From an uncultured Clostridia bacterium (GTDB lineage: Bacteria; Bacillota; Clostridia; Christensenellales; Aristaeellaceae): DNA of 22,493 bases. A model generated the notes under the pieces. That model was not told the origin of the DNA. It worked only from the letters and a program-made list of their open reading frames with translations, and ran no database searches. Position numbers and translations under genes: made by a program. Shown piece after piece: positions 1 through 7,663 of this stretch (its first letter is position 1; each line of letters starts with the position of its first letter). The stretch covers positions 1 to 22,493 of the forward strand of contig CAKUKP010000050.1 in assembly GCA_934663625.1 (NCBI GenBank), in the 5' to 3' direction.

Positions 1-11
1 TATGCAGACGC

Positions 12-40
12 TTAACAACCTATACCCCTATATGTAAAAT
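12..40 (+). promoter_or_regulatory. Sigma-A-like promoter of the metal ATPase operon
   Basis: A -35 box TTAACA (12-17) is followed by a 17-base spacer and a -10 box TAAAAT (35-40). Transcription would start near 47, inside the palindrome described in the next entry. The assignment rests on hexamer match and spacing only. Confidence 0.6.
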
Positions 41-45
41 ATGCA

Positions 46-63
46 TATACCCATACGGGTATG
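46..63. promoter_or_regulatory. CsoR-like operator (metal-sensing repressor site)
   Basis: ATACCC (47-52), a four-base ATAC centre and GGGTAT (57-62) form a perfect inverted repeat. The site covers the expected transcription start of the downstream metal ATPase. The pattern TACCC-N4-GGGTA resembles operators of the CsoR/RcnR family of metal-sensing repressors, of which CsoR senses Cu(I). A related half-site TATACCCC lies at 21-28, within the promoter. No csoR gene is visible in the window, so the regulator would be encoded elsewhere or upstream of base 1. Confidence 0.6.
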
Positions 64-80
64 GAAAGTGAGTGCTGTGC

Positions 81-1952
81 ATGAAATCATTCATGGAAAA
101 ACTGGAGGGGTTGCTGGAGCGCGGCGGAATCAAAAAGGATATTGCGCTGCTGGCGATTTCTGGAATCGCCGTCATTTGCAGCTTGTTGAAGTTCAATCCG
201 CTTCCGTTCGATATGGCGTGGGTCGCCATCATCCTGTGCGGAATTCCGATCATTCTGGAAGCGATCATCGGTCTTGTAACGGCGTTCGATATCAAGGCGG
301 ACGTGCTGGTTTCACTGGCGCTGATCGCATCGATCTGCATCGGGGAAACCTTCGCCGCGGGCGAGGTCGCATTTATCATGCAGTTGGGCGCACTGCTGGA
401 GGAAATAACCGTCGCCAGAGCCAGAGCCGGCATTGAAAAGCTGGTGCATCTCACGCCGCAGACCGCGCGCGTTTTGCGAAACGGCGCGGAGAAAATCATT
501 CCAGCCGAGCGAGTACAAATCGGCGATCGAATCCGCGTGCTGCCGGGCGAGCGCGTGCCCGTGGACGGCGTGATTGTTTCCGGACAGACCTCGATCAATC
601 AGGCGGTGATGACCGGCGAATCGCTGCCGGTGGATAAAACCGCAGGCGATCCGGTGTCCAGCGGCACGGTCAATCAGTTCGGCGCGTTTGAAATGGAAGC
701 GACCCGCGTCGGCGAGGACAGTTCCATTCAGCGGATGATCCGTCTGGTGCAGTCCGCCGACGCGGGCAAGGCGAAAATCGTGGGCATTGCGGATCGCTGG
801 GCGACGTGGATCGTGGTCATCGCGCTGACCGCCGCCGCGCTGACGTGGATTATATCCGGCCAGATCATCCGCGCCGTTACGATTCTGGTTGTGTTCTGCC
901 CCTGCGCGCTGGTGCTGGCGACGCCCACCGCGATCATGGCGGCGATCGGCAACGCGACAAAGCATGGTTTTCTCGTGCGCGAGGGCGATGCGCTGGAACG
1001 GCTGGCGAAGGCGAAGGTCATCGCCTTCGATAAGACCGGCACCCTGACGTATGGCGCGCCGGAGGTGATTGCAATTGGCAGCGTTTCCGAAAGCCATACG
1101 AAGGATGAAATCTATCGGCTGGCGGCTTCCGCGGAACAGTTATCCGAACACCCGCTGGGCAAGGCGATCGTGGGCTGCTGTCGAAAAACAGGCGCGGTGC
1201 TTACTGCGGCGGAGGATTTTGAAATGATCCCCGGCCGCGGCGTGCGCGCGCGGGTCGAAGATAAGTGCATACTGGCGGGAAATCCCGATCTGCTTCGGGA
1301 GCGCGGCGTTCAGATTGCACCGCCGCCCGAAGCGGAGGATTACATCCGGCAGGGCTGTACGGTGACCTATATTGCGATCGACGGTGCGTTTGCCGGTTAC
1401 ATCGCGCTGTCCGATACCCTGCGCAAAGAAAGCGCGGCGACGATTGCGGCGCTTTCCGAATTGGGCGTTACGCCCGTTCTGCTGACCGGCGATCATGAAA
1501 ACGCCGCAAAAACCATCGCGGAAAAGCTGCATATCCGCGATGTGCGCGCCAACTGCCTGCCGGAGGATAAGCTTCGGTATATCGATCAGTATCAGGCGAA
1601 GAAAATGCCCGTCTGCATGATCGGCGATGGCGTAAATGATGCGCCCGCGCTGAAAAAATCGGACGTCGGAATTGCGATGGGCGGCGTGGGCAGCGATATC
1701 GCCGTGGATGCGGCGGATATTGCGCTGGTGGACGATGAGGTTCGCGAGCTTCCACACCTTGTGGCGCTGTCCAGATGCATGATGACCACCATCAAGATCA
1801 ATATGTCGTTTTCCATGGGACTGAACTTTTTGGCGATCGTTCTGGCGATCATCTGTACGTTGAATCCGGTCGTCGGCGCACTGGTGCACAACGCAGGCTC
1901 CGTGCTTGTGATTACAAATTCAGCATTTTTATTGAAATGGAGGAAGAAATAA
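81..1952 (+). CDS. Heavy-metal translocating P1B-type ATPase
   Basis: This integral membrane pump uses ATP to move a soft metal ion across the membrane. From the ATG at 81 (623 aa) the family landmarks appear in order: actuator TGES (178-181), transmembrane metal motif CPC (273-275), phosphorylated DKTGT (Asp317), the HP pair (357-358) and GDGVND (516-521). There is no N-terminal heavy-metal-associated domain; the protein starts almost directly with membrane helices. Metal choice is unclear: CPC fits Cu, Zn or Cd, while the last helix carries HNAGS rather than the usual Zn/Cd pattern with Asp. The CsoR-like operator leans towards copper. ATG 81 has GGAAAG 12 bases upstream; GTG 72 and ATG 93 are alternatives. 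The stop overlaps the next start (TAATG). Confidence 0.93.
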   Translation: MKSFMEKLEGLLERGGIKKDIALLAISGIAVICSLLKFNPLPFDMAWVAIILCGIPIILEAIIGLVTAFDIKADVLVSLALIASICIGETFAAGEVAFIMQLGALLEEITVARARAGIEKLVHLTPQTARVLRNGAEKIIPAERVQIGDRIRVLPGERVPVDGVIVSGQTSINQAVMTGESLPVDKTAGDPVSSGTVNQFGAFEMEATRVGEDSSIQRMIRLVQSADAGKAKIVGIADRWATWIVVIALTAAALTWIISGQIIRAVTILVVFCPCALVLATPTAIMAAIGNATKHGFLVREGDALERLAKAKVIAFDKTGTLTYGAPEVIAIGSVSESHTKDEIYRLAASAEQLSEHPLGKAIVGCCRKTGAVLTAAEDFEMIPGRGVRARVEDKCILAGNPDLLRERGVQIAPPPEAEDYIRQGCTVTYIAIDGAFAGYIALSDTLRKESAATIAALSELGVTPVLLTGDHENAAKTIAEKLHIRDVRANCLPEDKLRYIDQYQAKKMPVCMIGDGVNDAPALKKSDVGIAMGGVGSDIAVDAADIALVDDEVRELPHLVALSRCMMTTIKINMSFSMGLNFLAIVLAIICTLNPVVGALVHNAGSVLVITNSAFLLKWRKK

Positions 1953-2119
1953 TGGCGATCAAAATCATTGGACTCATCATCGGCGTTCTGATACTCATTG
2001 CGGGCATTTACTATCATGCGAAGGAAAAACATGATCCGGAATCTCGAAAGATTTACACCATCTTCAGCGTGGTTGGCGGCGCGGTCGCGGCGATTTGCGC
2101 CGTACTGCTGCTGATTTAA
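1952..2119 (+). CDS. Small two-helix membrane protein linked to the metal ATPase
   Basis: A 55-residue protein starts at ATG 1952, whose A is the last base of the ATPase stop codon; AGGAAG lies just upstream, inside the ATPase gene. Two hydrophobic segments (about residues 4-21 and 36-54) flank a charged loop YHAKEKHDPESRK, which contains two His residues and acidic residues. It is probably translationally coupled to the pump and could be an accessory or stabilising subunit. I do not recognise a named family, and no function can be read from the sequence beyond membrane location and linkage. Confidence 0.75.
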   Translation: MAIKIIGLIIGVLILIAGIYYHAKEKHDPESRKIYTIFSVVGGAVAAICAVLLLI

Positions 2120-2130
2120 CGAAGAATCAG

Positions 2131-2166
2131 AAGCGCGTTTCGGAGGATTGCCGAAGCGCGCTTTTG
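2131..2166 (+). terminator. Intrinsic terminator after the metal ATPase operon
   Basis: A 13-base-pair stem (2131-2143 with 2151-2163, one G-U pair) closes a 7-base loop and is followed by a short T run. It sits 11 bases after the stop codon of the small protein. The opposite strand could also use the hairpin to end the convergent PucR operon, but its T run is poorer. Confidence 0.85.
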
Positions 2167-2176
2167 TAATACCAGG

Positions 2177-3682
2177 TTAAGAATCCGCGGAATGCGGATT
2201 TGTGCGATCCAGCAGCATATAGGAAACGGATAAATAAGCGATTTCCTCCGGATCATCCAGCGTGCTGTCCAGAATTTCGCAGATACGCTCCAGCCGATAC
2301 AGAAATGTGCTGCGGTGGATGAACAGCGTCCGCGCACTGCGCACGGCGTTCAGGTTCTGCTGCAAATACACGCGCAGCGTCTGCATGTATTCTGTTCCGC
2401 TTTCAGAATCGTGCGCGCGCAGTGCCAGCAGCCCCGGATGACAGATCATCTCGGCGGGCAGGCGATGTACGGCTTCATCCAGCAGAAAGCGCATTGATAT
2501 GGAATCGAAATGGTGAATCCAGATGTGCGGCTGCACGCGCGATCCCACTTCCAGCGCCGCCTGCGCCTGGATGAACTGGCGCTGCAAATACTTGTGGCCA
2601 AACATGGCACGGCTGTAACCTGCGTTCAAAAGCTCATCGCGGATGAATACGGTCAGTTCGCCGGAGATGGTTTCGATCGATTTGCCCAGCAGCGTGGCGT
2701 TGAAATAGCAGACCACCATTTCGTGGTGAATCAGCGGGCAGCTGTCCGGATAGCGGCGGCGAATGCGCGATACGATCTGCTGCATGGATAGTCCCTGATT
2801 TTCGCGGCGTATCAATCGCAGCACAAGGCAGAAGTATTCGTGATCCGCTTTCCAGCCGAGGCGCGCAAGATCGTCGCTCAGCCGGAATTGATCCGCGGTG
2901 TGATCCGTAAGCATTTGCTGAATCACATCCGCCAGCCGGTTATCCGATGCGCTGCCGCTCCGGTTCCGCATCAGCGCATTGCGCACGAGGGGCACGATCG
3001 ATTTGAGCAGCATGCCATCGCCGATCTTCAACGGCGCGGCGCTCTCCACCAGCAGAAGCTGATGCTGTGCGGGCAAACCGTCTATGCGCACGCTCCAGAA
3101 TCGGCGGCCGAGCAGCACTTCGCTGTACAGAAACGGATCGCCCGCGTTGCATTGGCGGGTATAAATCGGATCCGTTTTCAATATGGCGAACGCATCGATA
3201 TCCTCGCGATCGGGAACCGCCGCGCGATTGCCCGCGGATAATTCCATTTCGCCGGATTGAATTACCGGAGAAAAATCGCCGTCCAGAACGATGATCGGAT
3301 TGACCAGCATTTCGCGCGCGGCTTCCAATAGACCCTTCAGCCCGCTCTGGTTCATCGCGAGCTGGTTCATCCGCTGCGCCCATGCGTCATATTGATCGAA
3401 CAGCTGCTGCAAAAAATTGAATACCTGCGCCGCCGAAGCGCATACGTATACGCCCGATCGAACTTCGGGCATGGGATCGGCGGATGCGAATACCGCCAAG
3501 ACATCGTCGCGGTACAGCGCGGAATGCGGCTTTTCGGAAATGTACAGCCCGCCGGCTTCGATGCGCAGATCGCCCGTCCACAATAGCGGGCGGCGCACCT
3601 CAAACGCGGGCGCGTCATCCGCCGCGGCACAGGCGAAGCGCTTTGCGAGCGCACCGCGCACCAGATCGCAGCCCAGCGTCAT
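2177..3682 (-). CDS. PucR/CdaR-type transcriptional regulator
   Basis: This 501-residue protein is probably a DNA-binding activator or repressor of the methyl-transfer genes around it. The C-terminus (about 435-490) has the hallmark of the PucR helix-turn-helix: an L-x-V-Y-L-x-x-N-x-N stretch, a segment like IHRSTFLYRLERI, and a final helix LSVSYMLLD. The middle (roughly 250-370) fits the degenerate GGDEF-like region of CdaR/PucR proteins. The N-terminal part would be the ligand-sensing region and shows no motif I can name. Its ATG overlaps the stop of the corrinoid protein gene by four bases (ATGA), so the regulator is the last gene of the operon it may control. PucR-type regulators are seen beside corrinoid methyltransferase genes in other anaerobes; the ligand here is unknown. 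Confidence 0.85.
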   Translation of the reverse strand: MTLGCDLVRGALAKRFACAAADDAPAFEVRRPLLWTGDLRIEAGGLYISEKPHSALYRDDVLAVFASADPMPEVRSGVYVCASAAQVFNFLQQLFDQYDAWAQRMNQLAMNQSGLKGLLEAAREMLVNPIIVLDGDFSPVIQSGEMELSAGNRAAVPDREDIDAFAILKTDPIYTRQCNAGDPFLYSEVLLGRRFWSVRIDGLPAQHQLLLVESAAPLKIGDGMLLKSIVPLVRNALMRNRSGSASDNRLADVIQQMLTDHTADQFRLSDDLARLGWKADHEYFCLVLRLIRRENQGLSMQQIVSRIRRRYPDSCPLIHHEMVVCYFNATLLGKSIETISGELTVFIRDELLNAGYSRAMFGHKYLQRQFIQAQAALEVGSRVQPHIWIHHFDSISMRFLLDEAVHRLPAEMICHPGLLALRAHDSESGTEYMQTLRVYLQQNLNAVRSARTLFIHRSTFLYRLERICEILDSTLDDPEEIAYLSVSYMLLDRTNPHSADS

Positions 3683-4332
3683 AATGCTTTCCCCGCATCT
3701 TCGCCGCGGATGACCCGAAGCGCCGCCTCGGCCGCATCGACCGCGTTATCCGTGTAGATATCCGCGCCGATATCATCGGCGAACCGCTGCGTGATGGGCG
3801 CGCCGCCGACCATGATCTGCAAATGCGAAAGGCGGCGATCCCCCTTGAACAGGCGCACGCATTTGCGCATTTCGCGCATACTGGTGCTGATCAGGCAGGA
3901 CATGCAGATGATTTTCACATCGGGGTGTTCCAGCGCGGCGCGCATGAACTGCTTTCCGGAAACATCCACGCCGAGATCGATCACTTCAAAGCCGTAGATG
4001 CGCAGCATCACCGCCACCAGATTTTTGCCCACGTCGTGCAGATCGCCCTCGACGGTGCCCAGAATCACACGCCCCAATCGGGGCATATTGTAATCCAGCA
4101 TGCCGGACAGCAAATCCATGCCCTTTTGCACGCAGCGCGCCACGCCCAGCAGCGTGGTGATGTCCACGGTGTTTTGCTTGTACTGCCGCCCGATATCGTC
4201 GATCGCGGGAATCAGCGCGTTCAAAAGCAGCGTTTGGGGATCAACGCCCTCGTTCAGCGCTTCCGTAATCAGCAGCTGTACGTGGTGGTATCGCCCCAGA
4301 AGCGCCGCATCATAGATGCTCTGCACATCCAT
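3679..4332 (-). CDS. Corrinoid-binding methyl carrier protein (MtaC/MtbC/MttC type)
   Basis: The protein carries a methyl group on the cobalt of a bound corrinoid between two methyltransferases. An N-terminal helical cap domain (about 1-80) is followed by a B12-binding Rossmann fold with the signature GDLHDVG (Asp97, His99, Gly102), where His99 should be the lower cobalt ligand. Conserved stretches GVDV and GGAPIT follow. The ATG at 4332 (217 aa) is chosen because GGGAGG lies 9 bases upstream; ATG 4341 would sit against that site, and the longest reading (4392) runs deep into the upstream gene. The start overlaps the DUF2284 gene by 23 bases, and the stop overlaps the PucR gene. It is a paralogue of the protein at 7664-8293, with the His ligand at the same residue number. 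Confidence 0.92.
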   Translation of the reverse strand: MDVQSIYDAALLGRYHHVQLLITEALNEGVDPQTLLLNALIPAIDDIGRQYKQNTVDITTLLGVARCVQKGMDLLSGMLDYNMPRLGRVILGTVEGDLHDVGKNLVAVMLRIYGFEVIDLGVDVSGKQFMRAALEHPDVKIICMSCLISTSMREMRKCVRLFKGDRRLSHLQIMVGGAPITQRFADDIGADIYTDNAVDAAEAALRVIRGEDAGKAL

Positions 4333-4882
4333 GCGTTTCATCCTCCCTTCCAAACAGGAAGCAGCCCAGATAGGCAATGGTATTTTGTCCATAGTAGTAT
4401 TTCAGATGGTTGCGCTGGCAAACCTCCGTGACCAGCATCCCGTAGGCCTCCATCGAAGAAACCATTTCGTTCGGTCTGCGGCAGGGCGCGTCCGGATAGG
4501 TGCATACTGCGCATTTTTTGCATCCGCCCGCGCCCAGCGCCAGCACATCCGCGTGCTGCTCGCGCAGCAGGGCGTACATCCGATCGAAGCTTTTCTTATG
4601 CGCATCTTCCGTTTCCATCATGCCTTCGCCGTCCAGCGGATCTTCCAATTCGCCTACGGTCTGCACGATGATGCCCTTTGTATATTGCAAAACGCGCGCG
4701 CGGCATTCGTCCAGCGTGCCGCAGGCGGGCGGACAGCTCCAGCAGGCGCCGTATTTTCCGCATCCGCCCGATGCGCACATATCCCGCACCTCGGCCTTCA
4801 AATCGATCGTATGCACATCCAGCGGCGCAACGTGGGTAAAGCCCACGTCCATGGCCAGCCGCGTAAGTTCTTCAAAATTCAT
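4310..4882 (-). CDS. DUF2284 Cys-rich putative metal-binding protein
   Basis: A 190-residue soluble protein rich in cysteine. Clusters include C-x4-C-x5-C-x2-C (CASGGCGKYGACWSC, about residues 36-50), then a further C, and a second group CKKCAVC plus CRRP. This spacing suggests iron-sulfur or zinc binding and matches the DUF2284 family, whose members often sit beside corrinoid methyltransferase and reactivase genes. It is held between the reactivase gene (ATGA overlap at 4879-4882) and the corrinoid protein gene (longer overlap), so tight co-translation is likely. A role in electron delivery to, or assembly of, the corrinoid system is reasonable but is inference from context. Confidence 0.85.
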   Translation of the reverse strand: MNFEELTRLAMDVGFTHVAPLDVHTIDLKAEVRDMCASGGCGKYGACWSCPPACGTLDECRARVLQYTKGIIVQTVGELEDPLDGEGMMETEDAHKKSFDRMYALLREQHADVLALGAGGCKKCAVCTYPDAPCRRPNEMVSSMEAYGMLVTEVCQRNHLKYYYGQNTIAYLGCFLFGREDETHGCAEHL

Positions 4883-6594
4883 GCGTTTTCTCCTATGCCA
4901 AACTCCAGCGCATCGATGAATTCATCCTGAAAATCGGGGAGGGTTGCCAGTTCCAGAAATTCGGTGTTCTTCGCCAGATCGGATGCGATCGCCCACGCGC
5001 CACGATCCTTCAGCACCATGCACGCGCCCTCGCCCGCGGCGTTGCCCACCGCGGCGATCGGCACGCGCCGAAGCTCCGGCGGGAGCAGACCGATGTTCAG
5101 CGCGCTTTCCGGATTCATAAAACTGCCGAACGCGCCCGCGATGCATACCTGTGCGACGTCGGAAACCTGGATGCCCAGCTTTTCCGCCATCAGCCGAATG
5201 CCCGCACAGATCGCCGCCTTCGCCAGCTGTACCTCGCGAATGTCCTTCTGCGTAAGCGTAACCGCCGTATCGCCCAGACGGTATTCGTTCCCGTTCGTCA
5301 GGCGGCCGCTTTCATCGATTTCGCCGGTTTGCAGAAGCACGGAAACCAGATCGATCAGCCCCGATCCGCAGATGCCCGTGGGCTGTCCATCGCCGATAAC
5401 GTGCCATTGAACGCGATCCTGATCGATCCATACGTGATCTATCGCGCCCGTTCCGCCGCGCATGCCGCAGGAAATCTTCGCGCCCTCGAAGGCGGGCCCC
5501 GCGGCGGTGGAACAGGCGATGCGCCGCGCTGCGTTGCCCAGAACGATTTCGCCGTTCGTGCCGATATCGATCATCAGCGTGATCGGCCGGATTGATTCCC
5601 AATGTCCCGCCAGCAGGCAGCCCACGGTATCCGCGCCCACAAAGCCCGCGATGACCGGCGGCATAAGCACCGGCGCACCCGCGTGCAGGCGCAGATTCAA
5701 TGCCGATGAATCCAATATCATCGCTTCGCTGACGGCGGGATTGTACGGCGCGCGCGATAGCGAAGCGGGGGATACGCCCAGCAGCAGATGGTGCATACAG
5801 CTGTTGCCTACGCAGCTGGCGGCGTAGATTTCATCGCGGTCGATTCCGGCGGATGCGCACAGCTGACCGGCAAGATCGTCGATCGCGCCGCGAACGGCGT
5901 TCGTCAGATCGTCCATGCCGCCCGCCAGCGCATGATCCGCGCGCTGAATCACATCCGCGCCGAACTGACGCTGCGGATTCAGCATCCCCGCGCGGGCGAG
6001 AGTCGCGCCGTTTTCCACATCGATCAGATAGCCCGCGATGGAGGTCGTGCCCACATCGAAGGCGATCATCGCGTGGCGGCGCAAAGCGGTATGCGCGTCC
6101 AGCACGATGTCGCCGCACACCACGGCGGTCAGGTTTCCATCATTGGTTCGGATGCGTTCGCCCAGCAGCGATGCAAGCGGCAGATTTACCCGCCATGCGC
6201 GCGCGCCGAAGACGATATTCAGCGCATCCTTAAATCGATCCCAGTCCGATGTGCTTTCGCCGCGTCTGCAGGATTCTACATGGATATTTTCTATTTCGAT
6301 CTGCGGATTCAGGCTGGATCGGGCGGATACGCCTTCGGTCAGAACGCGCGCATTCGCCTCCGTACAGATCGTATGAAGTTCCAGATCGCATTGCGCGCGC
6401 GTCTGGCAGGCGAGCACGATATGGAATGCATCGGAACCCGCCTCGCGAATGCGAACTGCGCATTTTCCGCAGCTTCCCTTGCCGCCGCAGGGCGCATCCG
6501 GCTGCAATCCGGCGCGAATCTGCGCCTGCAAAAGCGTTTCGCCCGCAGGAATTTCAAGGCGTATCTGTTCATTGATAAAATGTATGATGGGCAT
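4879..6594 (-). CDS. RACE-type reductive activator of corrinoid proteins (2Fe-2S/ASKHA)
   Basis: This 571-residue protein should repair corrinoid carriers that have oxidised to inactive Co(II), using ATP to drive reduction to Co(I). The N-terminus is a plant-type [2Fe-2S] ferredoxin domain with Cys36, Cys42, Cys45 and Cys63. A linker follows, then an ASKHA (actin/hsp70-like) ATPase fold with MIAFDVGTTSIAGYL, the second phosphate motif IDIGTNGE and GICGSGLIDL. This is the layout of RACE proteins, such as the activating enzyme of acetogen O-demethylases; it differs from archaeal RamA, which carries 4Fe-4S clusters. The start has AAGGAG 10 bases upstream and a strong promoter at 6625-6653. It heads the minus-strand operon. 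Confidence 0.92.
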   Translation of the reverse strand: MPIIHFINEQIRLEIPAGETLLQAQIRAGLQPDAPCGGKGSCGKCAVRIREAGSDAFHIVLACQTRAQCDLELHTICTEANARVLTEGVSARSSLNPQIEIENIHVESCRRGESTSDWDRFKDALNIVFGARAWRVNLPLASLLGERIRTNDGNLTAVVCGDIVLDAHTALRRHAMIAFDVGTTSIAGYLIDVENGATLARAGMLNPQRQFGADVIQRADHALAGGMDDLTNAVRGAIDDLAGQLCASAGIDRDEIYAASCVGNSCMHHLLLGVSPASLSRAPYNPAVSEAMILDSSALNLRLHAGAPVLMPPVIAGFVGADTVGCLLAGHWESIRPITLMIDIGTNGEIVLGNAARRIACSTAAGPAFEGAKISCGMRGGTGAIDHVWIDQDRVQWHVIGDGQPTGICGSGLIDLVSVLLQTGEIDESGRLTNGNEYRLGDTAVTLTQKDIREVQLAKAAICAGIRLMAEKLGIQVSDVAQVCIAGAFGSFMNPESALNIGLLPPELRRVPIAAVGNAAGEGACMVLKDRGAWAIASDLAKNTEFLELATLPDFQDEFIDALEFGIGENA

Positions 6595-6624
6595 CTGGTT
6601 ACAGCTCCTTATATACTCATTTTC

Positions 6625-6653
6625 ATTATAACATTTGCGGCGAAAACTTGCAA
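6625..6653 (-). promoter_or_regulatory. Promoter of the reactivase-corrinoid-PucR operon
   Basis: On the minus strand a -35 box TTGCAA (6648-6653), a 17-base spacer and a perfect -10 TATAAT (6625-6630) precede the reactivase gene by about 30 bases. A TG dinucleotide one base before the -10 box gives an extended -10. Transcription would start near 6618. Confidence 0.75.
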
Positions 6654-6691
6654 CGGGATTTCATCGGATTCGTCATTTGACAATCCTACAA

Positions 6692-6774
6692 AGTGTATCA
6701 AAATGCCGGATAAAGTCGTACAGTGTGTCATCTTTACGCGCTGTGTAAACTGTGTTATATTGGTTATGATAAAT
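6692..6774 (+). promoter_or_regulatory. Divergent promoter region with repeated GTGT elements
   Basis: Upstream of the plus-strand methyltransferase gene, candidate promoters are TTTACG (6734-6739) with TATATT (6757-6762) at 17 bases, or a -10 TATGAT further on. Repeated elements lie here: AGTGTATC (6692) and AGTGTGTC (6722), exactly 30 bases apart, then CTGTGT at 6741 and 6750. They could be operator half-sites for the PucR-type regulator. The promoter call is moderate and the operator call is tentative. Confidence 0.4.
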
Positions 6775-6796
6775 CCGATACGAGGAGGAACACTTC

Positions 6797-7609
6797 ATGA
6801 TTATTATCGGTGAAAAGATCAATGGATCAATTCCCGCCGTTGCGGATGCGATTGCCCGCCGCGATGCTGAATTTATTCAAGAGCGCGCGCGCAAGCAGGC
6901 GGAAGCCGGTGCAACCTTTATCGATTGCTGTGCATCCGTTCCGGAAAAGGATGAACTGGAAACGCTCAAGTGGATGATCGACTGCATCCAGTCCGTTACC
7001 GATCTGCCGATTTCGGTGGACAGCCCCAGCGTTCGCGTGCTGTCGGAAGCGTATAAGTTCTGCGCGCGCCCCGGCCTGTTCAATTCCGTATCCGGCGAAG
7101 GCGATAAGATCGATGTCATCTTCCCGATCATGGCGCAGCCGGAAAACAAGGGCTGGCAGGTGATCGCGCTGCTTTCGGATGATACCGGCATTCCCAAGTG
7201 CGCCGCGGATCGCCTGCGCGTATTCGATCGCATCATGGAAAAGGCGAAGGAATACGGCATCGCGCCCAACCGCATCCACATCGATCCGCTGGTAGAAATG
7301 CTGTGCACATCCGAAAACGGCATCGAAACCAATACCGAGGTCATTACCACGGTGCGCAAAAAGTATCCGACCATCCACATCACGGCGGCGGTCAGCAATA
7401 TTTCCTTCAATCTGCCCGTGCGCAAGATGATCAATCTCGGCTTTACGGTGCTGGCGATGAATGCCGGTCTGGACAGCGCGATTCTCGATCCTACCAACCG
7501 CGATATGATGGGCGTGATTTACGCCACCGAAGCGCTGCTGGGTCTGGATGATTATTGCATGGAATATATCGGCGCTTACCGCGATGGAATCTTTGGCCCA
7601 ATCAAGTGA
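6797..7609 (+). CDS. Methyltetrahydrofolate:corrinoid methyltransferase (AcsE/MtgA type)
   Basis: This 270-residue TIM-barrel enzyme should move the methyl group between a corrinoid carrier and tetrahydrofolate, linking demethylation to the folate branch of C1 metabolism. Family signs are GEKIN near the N-terminus and pterin-contact residues at expected places: Asp75 (SVDSP), Asn96 (FNSVSG), Asp163 (HIDPL) and Asn201 (SNISF). They line up closely with AcsE. The ATG has GAGGAGG upstream. The next gene is a corrinoid protein 54 bases downstream, the likely partner. In glycine-betaine systems MtgA works beside an MttB-family protein, but none is present here, so the substrate-side enzyme must be another protein, possibly a UroD-fold one. 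Confidence 0.92.
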   Translation: MIIIGEKINGSIPAVADAIARRDAEFIQERARKQAEAGATFIDCCASVPEKDELETLKWMIDCIQSVTDLPISVDSPSVRVLSEAYKFCARPGLFNSVSGEGDKIDVIFPIMAQPENKGWQVIALLSDDTGIPKCAADRLRVFDRIMEKAKEYGIAPNRIHIDPLVEMLCTSENGIETNTEVITTVRKKYPTIHITAAVSNISFNLPVRKMINLGFTVLAMNAGLDSAILDPTNRDMMGVIYATEALLGLDDYCMEYIGAYRDGIFGPIK

Positions 7610-7663
7610 TTTCATCGTAAGTAAATAAAGGAAAATCAAACTATATTCAAGGGGGATCTTTAT

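Noticed and set aside
4332..4392. An N-terminal extension of the first corrinoid protein
   Set aside because: It would overlap the upstream gene by 83 bases and has no ribosome site; family members start near the ATG at 4332.
5788..6813. A 341-codon plus-strand frame across the reactivase gene and the divergent promoter
   Set aside because: It runs antisense to the ferredoxin and ASKHA motifs and through the intergenic promoters; no domain seen.
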